A stretch of 48,923 nt of DNA from a bacterium (GTDB lineage: Bacteria > UBA9089 > JAHJRX01). Position 1 is the first letter of the stretch. Every line of letters starts with the position of its first letter. Made by a program: the position numbers and the translations under genes. The DNA lies in assembly GCA_018830565.1 (NCBI GenBank), contig JAHJRX010000003.1, positions 1 through 48,923 of the forward strand, in the 5' to 3' direction. The notes beneath the pieces were generated by a model. It was not told the origin of the DNA. It was given only the letters and a program-made list of their open reading frames with translations, and did not search any database. Below, piece by piece: positions 18,305 to 26,196 of this stretch.

Positions 18305-18709
18305 ATGATTGGAGTGGTGGTGGTTAGCCACCAAAATTTATCAGAAATTTTAATAGAAACAGCTATTTCTATTATGGGGCATCAAGAAGATATTACTCCA
18401 GTAACATTTTTTTCTCATGAAGATTTAGAAGATCTAAAAAAGAAGATTATTTCAGCCATTAAGAAAGTAGATTCTGGAGGAGGAGTGGTGGTCTTTACTG
18501 ATTTATTAGGGGGAAGTTGTTGTAATGCTTGTGCTGAAATATTAGATAAAGAAAAAATAGTGGTCATTACTGGTTTAAACATAGCGATGTTATTAGATAT
18601 TATGGTTCATAGAAAATTATCTAATTTTAATGAGGTCGTCAAATTAGTTATGTTAGCTGGAGTAAAAAGTATTAAGAACTTAAAAGAGATAATAACCAAG
18701 AATGAGTAA
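18305..18709 (+). CDS. PTS mannose-type EIIA component
   Basis: 134 residues of the ManX-IIA/DhaM-like fold. His9 in VVVVSHQNLSEIL is the predicted phospho-acceptor from HPr. The loop VVFTDLLGGSCCNACAEIL near 60-78 is the family's T-D-L-x-G-G-S motif. It starts the PTS set, is preceded by aaaggag, and overlaps the IIB gene by 8 bp. The transported sugar is unknown, because mannose-family systems carry many hexoses and derivatives. In some candidate-phylum bacteria such systems may be regulatory rather than transporting, but here IIC and IID are present. Confidence 0.92.
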   Translation: MIGVVVVSHQNLSEILIETAISIMGHQEDITPVTFFSHEDLEDLKKKIISAIKKVDSGGGVVVFTDLLGGSCCNACAEILDKEKIVVITGLNIAMLLDIMVHRKLSNFNEVVKLVMLAGVKSIKNLKEIITKNE

Positions 18710-19196
18710 ACAACTTTTAATTGCTCGGATTGATGATCGCCTTATTCATGGACAAGTGGTGGTAGGCTGGGGCAGAGTGATTGGTTTTCAGCTCTACATT
18801 GTCATTAATGATGAAGTAGCTAAGGATAAAACACAGCAAAATTTAATAAAGATAGCCATTCCCGTGGAAGCTAAAGTCTTAATATTCTCAATAGAAGAAG
18901 CTATTGAGAAATTAACTCGGGTAGTAAAAAATAAGAGAGCGATGTTGCTTTTTTCTAATCCTACAGATGTGTTAAAAGTGATAAAAGGTGGATTTAAGAT
19001 TTGTAGCGTCAACTTAGGTGGCTTAAGAAAATCGGAAAAAAAAAGGGAAATTTTACCTACAGTCTTTCTTGATAATGAAAAAATCGAAGTTTTTAAAGAA
19101 TTATCTCTTTTGGGAATTGAAATTGAGTATCGACTTTTACCAGGTGACGAAAAGGTAGACTTTATGGAAGTCTTAAAAAATGGAAAATTTATTTAA
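18702..19196 (+). CDS. PTS mannose/fructose/sorbose-type EIIB component
   Basis: 164 residues, the standard IIB length. The family signature is RIDDRLIHGQVVVGWGR, with His16 the predicted phosphorylation site that accepts the phosphate from IIA. The rest (AMLLFSNPTDVLKVIKGGF, INLGG-like VNLGGLR) matches the family. The last codons lie inside a 23-bp sequence that is repeated at the start of the IIC gene, implying that IIB and IIC once overlapped by about 17 bp. Confidence 0.93.
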   Translation: MSKQLLIARIDDRLIHGQVVVGWGRVIGFQLYIVINDEVAKDKTQQNLIKIAIPVEAKVLIFSIEEAIEKLTRVVKNKRAMLLFSNPTDVLKVIKGGFKICSVNLGGLRKSEKKREILPTVFLDNEKIEVFKELSLLGIEIEYRLLPGDEKVDFMEVLKNGKFI

Positions 19197-19202
19197 TATT
19201 AT
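19180..19202 (+). repeat. 23-bp direct repeat, left copy (original IIC start)
   Basis: An identical 23-bp run starts at 19180 and at 19379. This copy contains the IIB stop and an ATG (19180) with ggaag 9 nt upstream. Translation from it gives only MENLFNIM before a TAA at 19204. The second copy is the start of the present IIC gene. Confidence 0.85.
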
Positions 19203-19336
19203 GTAAGCGTTTAGCCGTCGGGTGCCAGCAGGAAGTTTTGACCATAAAATCAAGACAAAAAAGTCTTTCCTTTACCGCCTTTTTATCTTTTTGTGCCGCA
19301 ATGCCTTATAAAAGCTAAAAGCTGATCGCTGAATTT
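19203..19336. repeat. Intergenic repeat family E, copy 4, inside the IIB/IIC junction
   Basis: Left end gtaagcgtttagccgtcggg, right end aaaagctgatcgctgaat. The core gttttgaccataaaatcaag matches the inverse of the copy at 9678. It is flanked by the 23-bp direct repeat; 19337-19378 is an AT-rich run with repeated atagttatat. Confidence 0.6.
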
Positions 19337-19378
19337 ATATAGTTATATTTATATAGTTATATATGGAAATAGTTATAT

Positions 19379-20098
19379 ATGGAAAATTTATTTAATATTA
19401 TTTATATAGGAATTATAGGAGGGCTTATTAATTTAGATACCACTGTTTTTGCCCAAACTATGATTTCAAGACCATTAGTTACCGCTCCTCTGGTTGGATA
19501 CTTTTTAGGATATCTTTTGGGGTGTCCAGGAGAAGGCTTAAACTTAGGTTTAGTCATTGGAGTTTTATTAGAACTTTTGTGGTTAAATACTTTACCCATG
19601 GGTGCTTCGTTGCCACCTAATGTTTCTTTGCCTTCCACGGTGGGTGTTTCTTTATGCTTACTGATAAAAAAAACAATGGTGGTAGAAATAAATATTTTAA
19701 TTATCATCGTGATCATAGAAGCTTTTATCTTAGGTTCAATCTATGGAAGATTGGAGATATTAACTAGAAATATCTTAAATAAAAAGATAGCTCGAGCAGT
19801 GATTAGCCATGTGAATGAAGGAAAACTTTGGGCAGTAAGTATACTTAATTGGAAATGCATCTCTTATCACTTCTGGTTAGGATTTAGCCTTTGTTTCTTT
19901 TCCATCTTATTTCTCTTTTATCCTACTATCCTTCTTATTAGTTGGTTACCAGCGAAAGTTGTTAAAGGACTTTTATTGGCTAAAACTTTACTTCCTCTTT
20001 TGGGAGTAGCCATCGCTATTAATATGTTTTTTACCAAAAGATTGTTATCTTATCTTATTATTGGTTTTATCTTAGCCTTGGTATGTAAGTTTTCGTAA
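19379..20098 (+). CDS. PTS mannose-type EIIC component
   Basis: 239 residues, slightly shorter than the usual 250-270, with about six hydrophobic segments. The N-terminus GIIGGLINLDTTVFAQTMISRPLVTAPLVGY and the following LGLVIGVLLELLWLNTLPMGASLPPN are the family signature (substrate channel). The ATG at 19379 has no ribosome-binding site; the equivalent ATG with one is the decayed copy at 19180, so expression may be reduced or depend on coupling. The last 26 codons are repeated downstream. Confidence 0.92.
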   Translation: MENLFNIIYIGIIGGLINLDTTVFAQTMISRPLVTAPLVGYFLGYLLGCPGEGLNLGLVIGVLLELLWLNTLPMGASLPPNVSLPSTVGVSLCLLIKKTMVVEINILIIIVIIEAFILGSIYGRLEILTRNILNKKIARAVISHVNEGKLWAVSILNWKCISYHFWLGFSLCFFSILFLFYPTILLISWLPAKVVKGLLLAKTLLPLLGVAIAINMFFTKRLLSYLIIGFILALVCKFS

Positions 20099-20178
20099 TT
20101 AATATGTTTTTTACCAAAGGATTGTTATCTTATTATTTTATTGGTTTTATCTTAGCCTTGGTATGTAAGTTTTCGTAA
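20018..20178 (+). repeat. 80-bp tandem duplication of the IIC 3' end
   Basis: 20018-20097 and 20098-20177 are nearly identical (a few mismatches). The second copy still translates in one frame as NMFFTKGLLSYYFIGFILAL before VCKFS and a stop, against NMFFTKRLLSYLIIGFILAL in the gene. A third, 22-bp piece (20229-20250) repeats the end of the unit (from cttggtatg to cgtaa). Confidence 0.9.
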
Positions 20179-20298
20179 ACGTTCAAGCTGCAGTTAATTA
20201 AAAAGGGTTCTTTTTGGTTCTTTCTTAACTTGGTATGTAAGTTTTCGTAATCGTTCAGGCTACAGCAAAACAGGGGAAGAAAAACTGCAAAATGGGCC

Positions 20299-20402
20299 CT
20301 GTCCAATAAAAAATGCTTAATGAAAGAATGAAAAATTAGTTTTTACCGCCAAAGCACTAAACTATCTTTTTAATTTTTCATTATCTATTGGATAAGGGAC
20401 AG
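20299..20402. repeat. MITE-like inverted-repeat element in the 353-bp IIC/YCF48 gap
   Basis: Left end ctgtccaataaaaaatg; right end, inverted, ctgtcccttatccaatag then ataatgaaaaatt. The ends pair imperfectly around an AT-rich centre. The rest of the gap (20099-20451) holds the IIC duplication and two gtaa(a/t)cgttca(a/g)gct fragments that resemble family E ends; no gene is seen. Confidence 0.5.
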
Positions 20403-20451
20403 TTATTTTTGAAATTAGTTGAACGGTTACAAGTTTTCTTATTAAATTAAG

Positions 20452-21978
20452 ATGAATATATTAGCTATTATCTATCTCTTTGTAATAAGTTTAATATTTT
20501 TTCCGTCTTTGGCCTTGACTAATAGCTACGAAGAACAAGGAACTTATTTGGCAGATAAAAATAAAGCTGCCCTTCATTCTGTATATTTTTGTGATGAAAA
20601 TAATGGTTGGGCTGTAGGTTACCAAGTAAATGTTAAGACTAGCGATGATACAATTAATGATAATGTTGCTTATATTCTTAAGACTACAGATGGAGGGAAA
20701 AATTGGCAGGATATTACTCCCAAGAAAATATTAGAAAAGGGCAAATGGGTTTTTTGGATGGGGGAAAGACTTTATAAAGTCTTCTTTATCGATAAAGATA
20801 ATGGCTGGGTAATAGGCACTCATAGAACTATAGCTAAGACAAGCGATGGAGGAAATAGTTGGAGTGAAATAAATTTTCAGGCAGAGGAAGATAGAACAAA
20901 CGGACATGAAGTCTGGAGAGATATCTTTATTTATCAAGAAGGGGATGCTTATAAAGGCTTCTTGATAGGAGGAAGGTATAAGAATACTGATTATAATTAT
21001 CAAGATGTGGATAATGGGTATAAGCATGAAGGTTTTTTATACCGATATGTTGATGATAATAAGAAAGATAATAATAAAATAGACCTAACTGAAGTAAACG
21101 TCTTTAAAGAAAAGAGGTATAAGCATCTTACTAGTCTAAGTATTAGTTTAGTTAATGGCCATAAGGATGTCTGGGTTACAGGTTATAATTATGAAGGTAA
21201 AAATGATGTTGATAATTTTGGGCTTGTCTATTTCTCTGATGATGGAGGGGTTACCTGGAAAGAGGTAAGTCCTAAGAAAAAAGGGCATTCGGGAAAAGAT
21301 TATTCATTAGCTTGCTATAATAGTATAGCCTTAAGTAGTTACAATGCTTGGGTAGTAGGCACTGATAATACTATCTTGCTTTCCAGTGATTATGGAAATA
21401 GTTGGAAAAACCAAAACTATGAGAAGAAGTTATCCCAAGAAAATCTTAATAAGATATTCTTGGTCACTAATAATCTTGGGTATGCTGCGGGTAATAGAGG
21501 TAACTTATACCTTACTTTAAATGGCGGAGAAACTTGGGAAAAAGATAAAGATATTTCTCTTAAATACTGTGATAAAAAATTTCAAGGAATACATTTTCCT
21601 ACCCTCACTAAGGGATGGATAATTGGAGAAGGAGAGGTAGAAGGGAAAAACATCACTATCTTAAAGTATCTTCAAAGTGAAGAAATTTATTCGAACCAAG
21701 AAAAGGTGGTCATTTATCCTAATCCTTTTATCCCTAACGATTATCTTGAGAAGACAGGAAGTTATAATAGTGGGATTACCATAGAAAATTTATTTCCTTA
21801 TAGTTCTATAAAGATATTTACTACTTCCGGAGAGTTTGTTAAAGAACTTTCCCTCGCTGATGCTTACGGAAGGATCATTTGGAAAGTTGATAGTTCTATT
21901 TCCAGTGGCTTATACTTACTTGCTGGAAAAAGTAAGAATAATAAGAAAACCCTTGGGAAAGTAGTCATTATTAAGTAA
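20452..21978 (+). CDS. Secreted YCF48/BNR-repeat beta-propeller-like protein with sorting-type C-terminus
   Basis: 508 residues. A signal peptide (1-22) is followed by repeated Trp/Gly-rich blades: DENNGWAVGY...LKTTDGGKNW, DKDNGWVIGT...AKTSDGGNSW, YFSDDGGVTW, SYNAWVVGTDNTILLSSDYGNSW, NNLGYAAGNRGNLYLTLNGGETW. These are the YCF48/BNR-type blade motifs of beta-propellers. Residues 425-508 (VVIYPNPFIPNDY ... SGLYLLAGKSKNNKKTLGKVVIIK) form an FlgD/T9SS-like C-terminal Ig domain. It is probably exported; the function is unknown. It interrupts the PTS genes and is flanked by repeats on both sides, suggesting insertion into the operon. Confidence 0.75.
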   Translation: MNILAIIYLFVISLIFFPSLALTNSYEEQGTYLADKNKAALHSVYFCDENNGWAVGYQVNVKTSDDTINDNVAYILKTTDGGKNWQDITPKKILEKGKWVFWMGERLYKVFFIDKDNGWVIGTHRTIAKTSDGGNSWSEINFQAEEDRTNGHEVWRDIFIYQEGDAYKGFLIGGRYKNTDYNYQDVDNGYKHEGFLYRYVDDNKKDNNKIDLTEVNVFKEKRYKHLTSLSISLVNGHKDVWVTGYNYEGKNDVDNFGLVYFSDDGGVTWKEVSPKKKGHSGKDYSLACYNSIALSSYNAWVVGTDNTILLSSDYGNSWKNQNYEKKLSQENLNKIFLVTNNLGYAAGNRGNLYLTLNGGETWEKDKDISLKYCDKKFQGIHFPTLTKGWIIGEGEVEGKNITILKYLQSEEIYSNQEKVVIYPNPFIPNDYLEKTGSYNSGITIENLFPYSSIKIFTTSGEFVKELSLADAYGRIIWKVDSSISSGLYLLAGKSKNNKKTLGKVVIIK

Positions 21979-21985
21979 GATTATT

Positions 21986-22100
21986 TATAGTAGTTATTAA
22001 CGAAAACTAGACATAGGAAATAATACCGAGCAATAAAAGATAAACTCGTTGGCACTCAATTAATTTGCTCTATGTCAAATTTTCATTAATAAGTGCTATA
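21986..22100 (+). mobile_element. MITE-like element family A, copy 1
   Basis: 115 bp with about 30-bp terminal inverted repeats: left tatagtagttattaacgaaa..., right (inverted) tatagcacttattaatgaaa.... The core ataataccgagcaataaaag is conserved in all copies. No ORF. It begins 7 bp after the YCF48-like stop. Confidence 0.8.
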
Positions 22101-22126
22101 AGGTATTTTTATAGACGAAGGCAAGA

Positions 22127-22900
22127 ATGGATAAAAAACTTATCAGTGGTTTTGATTTACTAAAAGTTGCTTTTAGAACTTTGTGTTTCCAGGCAGTGTG
22201 GAATTTTGAGCGGATGTTAAACATTGGTTTTGCTTATGCTATTTTTCCTATCGGTAAGAAGTTATATCCAGAAATAGAAAGCCGAAAAAAGTTTATCATG
22301 AGGCATTTAGATTTTTTTAATACCCATCCTTATTTAGCTTCGATTTCTTTAGGTATAGTGATCTCAGAAGAAGAAAAAGCAGTCAAAGAAGGTAAGCAAG
22401 ATTTAAGTAAGGCCATAGATTTAAAGACAAAATTAATGGGTCCTTTTGGAGCATTAGGAGATAGCTTATTTTGGGCAACTTTGAAGCCACTATTTGGTTT
22501 AGTGGGAGTAATGTTAGTCTTTTGGGGTTTTAATGAATGGGGTCCAGTGGTATTTTTATTAGCTTATAATTTAATTCATTTACCAGTAAGATATTTAGGA
22601 ATAAAGAAAGGATACCAATGGGGTGAAAAAGCTATTGATCGGATTTGTAGTTTTCCTGTTCAAAAGATTATCTTCATAGCTCAAAAAGTAGCGATGTTCT
22701 TAATTGGCTTTGGAATGATTTTTTTAATTAATTTTCATGAGGTCTTTATTCTACCTGAAAATATGAAATTTATCTCTAAAATTATCTTTTTAGTCTTTAG
22801 TATCTCTATGGCTATTGCTATTAGATACCTGAAAAGAGTTTCTTTGCTCTTTACTTTATTTATTGGTTTTAGTATACTAATTGCTCATTTTATTGTCTAG
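22127..22900 (+). CDS. PTS mannose-type EIID component
   Basis: 257 residues. Family landmarks: FRTLCFQAVWNFERMLNIGFAYAIFPI near 16-42, HLDFFNTHPYLASISLGIVISEEE near 61-85, LMGPFGALGDSLFWATLKPL near 106-125, and hydrophobic segments in the C-terminal half. IID works only with IIC as the membrane channel of mannose-family PTS, so the separated gene still belongs to the IIA-IIB-IIC set. The ribosome site is weak (gaaggcaaga). It is followed by HPr and enzyme I. Confidence 0.93.
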   Translation: MDKKLISGFDLLKVAFRTLCFQAVWNFERMLNIGFAYAIFPIGKKLYPEIESRKKFIMRHLDFFNTHPYLASISLGIVISEEEKAVKEGKQDLSKAIDLKTKLMGPFGALGDSLFWATLKPLFGLVGVMLVFWGFNEWGPVVFLLAYNLIHLPVRYLGIKKGYQWGEKAIDRICSFPVQKIIFIAQKVAMFLIGFGMIFLINFHEVFILPENMKFISKIIFLVFSISMAIAIRYLKRVSLLFTLFIGFSILIAHFIV

Positions 22901-22957
22901 GAATTTGAAAAAATTTAGTGGTATCTGACAATAGCTTAAAGGATTTATTATCTTATA

Positions 22958-23227
22958 ATGAAGAAAAAATTAATGATTAAGAATAAATTAGGCTTACATG
23001 CCAGAGCAGCAGCTTTGTTTGTCCAAACAGCCAATAAGCATGAATCAGAAATATTAGTTAAAGCCGTAGGAGGCAATAGAAGAGTAAATGGTAAAAGCAT
23101 TATGGGTGTAATGATGATTGCGGCAGCTTATAACCAAGAGATCTTAATAGAGGCTAAAGGAAAAGATGAGAGAGAAGCTTTAGAAGAGCTAACTGTTTTA
23201 ATAGAAAGTAAGTTTAACGAGGAGTGA
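22958..23227 (+). CDS. ptsH: Phosphocarrier protein HPr
   Basis: 89 residues. His14 in NKLGLHARAAALFV is the site phosphorylated by enzyme I. Ser47 in VNGKSIMGVMMIAA matches the regulatory serine used by HPr kinase, although no HPr kinase gene is in the window. The rest is a full-length HPr fold. It lies 3 bp before the EI gene and shares its operon. No separate catabolite-control gene is visible. Confidence 0.95.
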   Translation: MKKKLMIKNKLGLHARAAALFVQTANKHESEILVKAVGGNRRVNGKSIMGVMMIAAAYNQEILIEAKGKDEREALEELTVLIESKFNEE

Positions 23228-23230
23228 CAA

Positions 23231-24964
23231 ATGCTATACCCTGGGATTGCTGCCTCTTCCGGAATTGCCATAGGAAAAGCTTTTTTGTATGAGGTTGAAA
23301 AGATTAAGATTGACCATTATCAAGTTTCTGAATCTCAGGTAGAAGAAGAGGTTGAAAGATTTAAAGAAGCAGTGCAAAGAACTAAGAATGAAATATTAGA
23401 GGTAAAGAGGAAAATAAGTAATGAGATAAGTAAAGAATATGTCGATATTTTTAAAGTTTATCTTTTAGTCCTAGAAGATCCTTTCTTGATTATCGAAGTA
23501 ATTCAGAAGGTAAAGAAAGAAAAAGTTAATATAGAATATGCCTTATGGGAAGTCCTAGAAGATTTAACTTCTAGTTTTAATGCCTTAGATGATGATTATT
23601 TAAGAGAGCGGGTTTCTGATATCTATGGCATTGGAAGAAAGATATTGCGTAACTTAGAAAATACAAAGAAGGTTTCTTTAAGTGATATTCAAGAGGAAGT
23701 AATTGTAGTCACTCACACTTTATCTCCTTCCGATACCGTCCAAATACAAAAGAGTAAAATAATTAGTTTTGTAACTGAAGTTGGAGGGAAGACTTCTCAT
23801 ACCGCCATTATGGCCCGAGCTTTAAAAATTCCAGCGGTATTAGGGATAAAGGATATTACTACCTGGGTTCAAAACGGGGATTTATTAATTGTTGATGGTC
23901 TTCATGGAATTGTTATTGTCAATCCCAATGAAGAGACTTTAAAAGAGTACCAAGAACAAAAGAAGAAGTTAAGTGAATTTATTGAGGGGTTAACCTCCTT
24001 AAGAGATTTACCTGCTCAAACATTAGATGGCTATAGAGTAGAAATTACGGCTAATATTGAAATTTCAGAAGAAGTAGAATTTGTGAAAAATTACGGAGCG
24101 GAAGGTATTGGTATTTATAGGACAGAGTTCATGTTCTTAGATCGAAGTGAGTTTCCTTCTGAAGAAGAGCAGTTTGAAGAATATAAAAAAATAGTTTCCA
24201 AAATGAATCCTTTTACGACAATTATTCGGACTATTGATCTAGGTGGAGATAAATTAGCTACCCATTTTAATTTTTCTGAAGAAGTAAATCCTTCCTTAGG
24301 CTTAAGAGCAATAAGGTTTTGTTTAAAATTCCCCGATATTTTTAAAAAACAACTTAGGGCTATCTTTAAAGCAAGTAATTATGGCCAAGTAAAGATTATG
24401 TTTCCTATGATTACCTCTTTAGATGAAATTCATCAACTAAAAAAGGCTTTAGAAGAAGTAAAGATAGAATTAAAAAAAGAAAGAGTACCTTTTGATGAGC
24501 AGATGGAGATAGGAATAATGATCGAGACTCCTTCTGCCGCTCTATGTGCAGATATTTTAGCCAAGGAAGTAAATTTTTTCAGTATCGGAACTAATGATTT
24601 AATTCAATATACTTTGGCGGTGGATCGAGGGAATGAAAGAGTAGCTTATTTATACACGTCTTCTCATCCTGCTATTTTACGATTAATCAAATTTGTTATT
24701 GAAGCTGCCCATAAGGAAGGAATTTGGGTAGGGATGTGTGGAGAAATGGCTGGCGATCCTTTGTATGCCCTTCTTCTTTTAGGTATGGGTTTAGATAAGT
24801 TTAGCATGAGTGTTTCCTGTGTCGCTGAGATTAAAGAGATCATTAGAAAGACTACCTTAAAAGAAGCTAAAGAATTAGTTTCAAAAATAACAAATTTACT
24901 AACTGCTGAGGAAGCAGATGAAGTGCTTAAAGAAAAAAGTCAAGAAAAGCTTAACTTAAGATAA
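23231..24964 (+). CDS. ptsI: PTS enzyme I (phosphoenolpyruvate-protein phosphotransferase)
   Basis: 577 residues, full length. It takes phosphate from PEP and gives it to HPr. N-terminal GIAASSGIAIGKAFL; HPr-binding helical region to about 145; active His190 in GGKTSHTAIMARALKIPAVLG; PEP-binding barrel with GIGIYRTEFMFLDR, LRAIRFCL, EIGIMIETPSAAL, FFSIGTNDLIQYTLAVDR and the catalytic Cys in GMCGEMAGDP. With HPr and IIA-IID it makes a complete, self-contained sugar PTS. Confidence 0.97.
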   Translation: MLYPGIAASSGIAIGKAFLYEVEKIKIDHYQVSESQVEEEVERFKEAVQRTKNEILEVKRKISNEISKEYVDIFKVYLLVLEDPFLIIEVIQKVKKEKVNIEYALWEVLEDLTSSFNALDDDYLRERVSDIYGIGRKILRNLENTKKVSLSDIQEEVIVVTHTLSPSDTVQIQKSKIISFVTEVGGKTSHTAIMARALKIPAVLGIKDITTWVQNGDLLIVDGLHGIVIVNPNEETLKEYQEQKKKLSEFIEGLTSLRDLPAQTLDGYRVEITANIEISEEVEFVKNYGAEGIGIYRTEFMFLDRSEFPSEEEQFEEYKKIVSKMNPFTTIIRTIDLGGDKLATHFNFSEEVNPSLGLRAIRFCLKFPDIFKKQLRAIFKASNYGQVKIMFPMITSLDEIHQLKKALEEVKIELKKERVPFDEQMEIGIMIETPSAALCADILAKEVNFFSIGTNDLIQYTLAVDRGNERVAYLYTSSHPAILRLIKFVIEAAHKEGIWVGMCGEMAGDPLYALLLLGMGLDKFSMSVSCVAEIKEIIRKTTLKEAKELVSKITNLLTAEEADEVLKEKSQEKLNLR

Positions 24965-25002
24965 ATATTTAAGTTTAGATGTTTGTCTTATATATGTTAT
25001 AT

Positions 25003-25120
25003 TATAGTAGTTATTAACGAAAACCGGACATAGGAAATAATACCGAGTAATAAAAGATAAACTTGTTTGTCCTCAAATTAATTTGCTCTATGTCAAATTT
25101 TCATTAATAAGTGCTCTATA
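25003..25120 (+). mobile_element. MITE-like element family A, copy 2
   Basis: Same ends as copy 1 (tatagtagttattaacgaaa ... ttcattaataagtgctctata) and the same core ataataccgagtaataaaag. It is 38 bp after ptsI and 40 bp before galT. Confidence 0.8.
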
Positions 25121-25159
25121 TTATATTATTTATATTTAATTTAAGTGAAAGGAGAGTTT

Positions 25160-26155
25160 ATGCCTGAATTAAGAAGGGATCCTATTGTAGGACGTTGGGT
25201 TATTATTGCTACAGAAAGAGGGAAAAGGCCTTCAGATTTTAAAGTTGATAATTTAGACACAGATGCTAAAAATTGTCCTTTTTGTCCAGGAAATGAAGAA
25301 TTTACGCCGTCAGAAATAATAGCTTATCGAGAAAAAAGTACTCTTCCTGATAAACGGGGGTGGTGGACAAGGGTGGTACCTAATAAATTCCCTGCTCTTC
25401 GCATTGAAGGAGAATTAGATCGACAAGCGGTGGGAATTTATGATAGGATGAATGGTATTGGTGCCCATGAGGTGATTATTGATTCTCCTGATCATTTTAA
25501 AACTCCATCAGATTTAGATAATCATTATGTAGAAAAGATTATCTGGGCTTATCGGGATCGGATTATTGACTTAAAGAAAGATTCTCGCTTTAAGTACGTC
25601 TTAATTTTTAAAAATTATGGCCAAGTAGCCGGAGCAAGCATGTCTCATCCCCATTCTCAATTAATAGCTACGCCTATTGTTCCTAAAAGAGTCAAAGAAG
25701 AATTAAAGGGGTCTTTGCAATATTATCGATATAAAGAAAGATGTATCTTTTGCGATATTATTCGTCAGGAGATCAAGACAAAAGAGAGAGTGGTCTTAGA
25801 AAGTGAACATTTTTTATCTTTTACTCCTTATGCTTCTCGATTTCCTTTTGAAGTTTGGATTATTCCTAAGAAACATAAAGCTGACTTTAGTTCAATTGCT
25901 TCTGCGGAAGTAGTAGACTTAGCTAAGATCTTAAAGACTACTTTAGCTAAGATTAAGAATGCTCTTTCTAATCCTGCTTATAATTATATTCTCCACAATA
26001 TACCTGCTACTTTACGAGAAGATTTAGAAGATTATCATTGGCATATAGAGATTATTCCTAAGTTAGTAAATGTAGCTGGTTTTGAGTGGGGTTCTGGTTT
26101 TTATATAAATCCAACCTCGCCTGAAGAAGCCGCTATGTACTTAAGAGAATCATAG
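25160..26155 (+). CDS. galT: Galactose-1-phosphate uridylyltransferase-type nucleotidyltransferase
   Basis: 331 residues from ATG 25160, chosen because aaaggaga is at the right distance and MPELRRDPIVGRWVIIA is the usual N-terminus; the upstream in-frame GTG 25145 overlaps that site. Zinc-type Cys pairs CPFCPGNE and CIFCDI are present. The catalytic segment is SHPHSQ rather than the HPHGQ of classical GalT. The Ser variant is common in bacterial/thermophile relatives and in ADP-glucose phosphorylases, so the substrate may differ. It probably takes part in sugar-nucleotide exchange (Leloir-type). It starts a group with coaE. Confidence 0.85.
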   Translation: MPELRRDPIVGRWVIIATERGKRPSDFKVDNLDTDAKNCPFCPGNEEFTPSEIIAYREKSTLPDKRGWWTRVVPNKFPALRIEGELDRQAVGIYDRMNGIGAHEVIIDSPDHFKTPSDLDNHYVEKIIWAYRDRIIDLKKDSRFKYVLIFKNYGQVAGASMSHPHSQLIATPIVPKRVKEELKGSLQYYRYKERCIFCDIIRQEIKTKERVVLESEHFLSFTPYASRFPFEVWIIPKKHKADFSSIASAEVVDLAKILKTTLAKIKNALSNPAYNYILHNIPATLREDLEDYHWHIEIIPKLVNVAGFEWGSGFYINPTSPEEAAMYLRES

Positions 26156-26196
26156 AAAAAATAGATAAAAAGAACTAAGCAAGAACGGACATAATA

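Noticed and set aside
20018-20178. Assembly artefact for the duplicated IIC end
   Set aside because: The copies are not identical and carry independent changes, as do the other junction duplications, though long reads would settle it.
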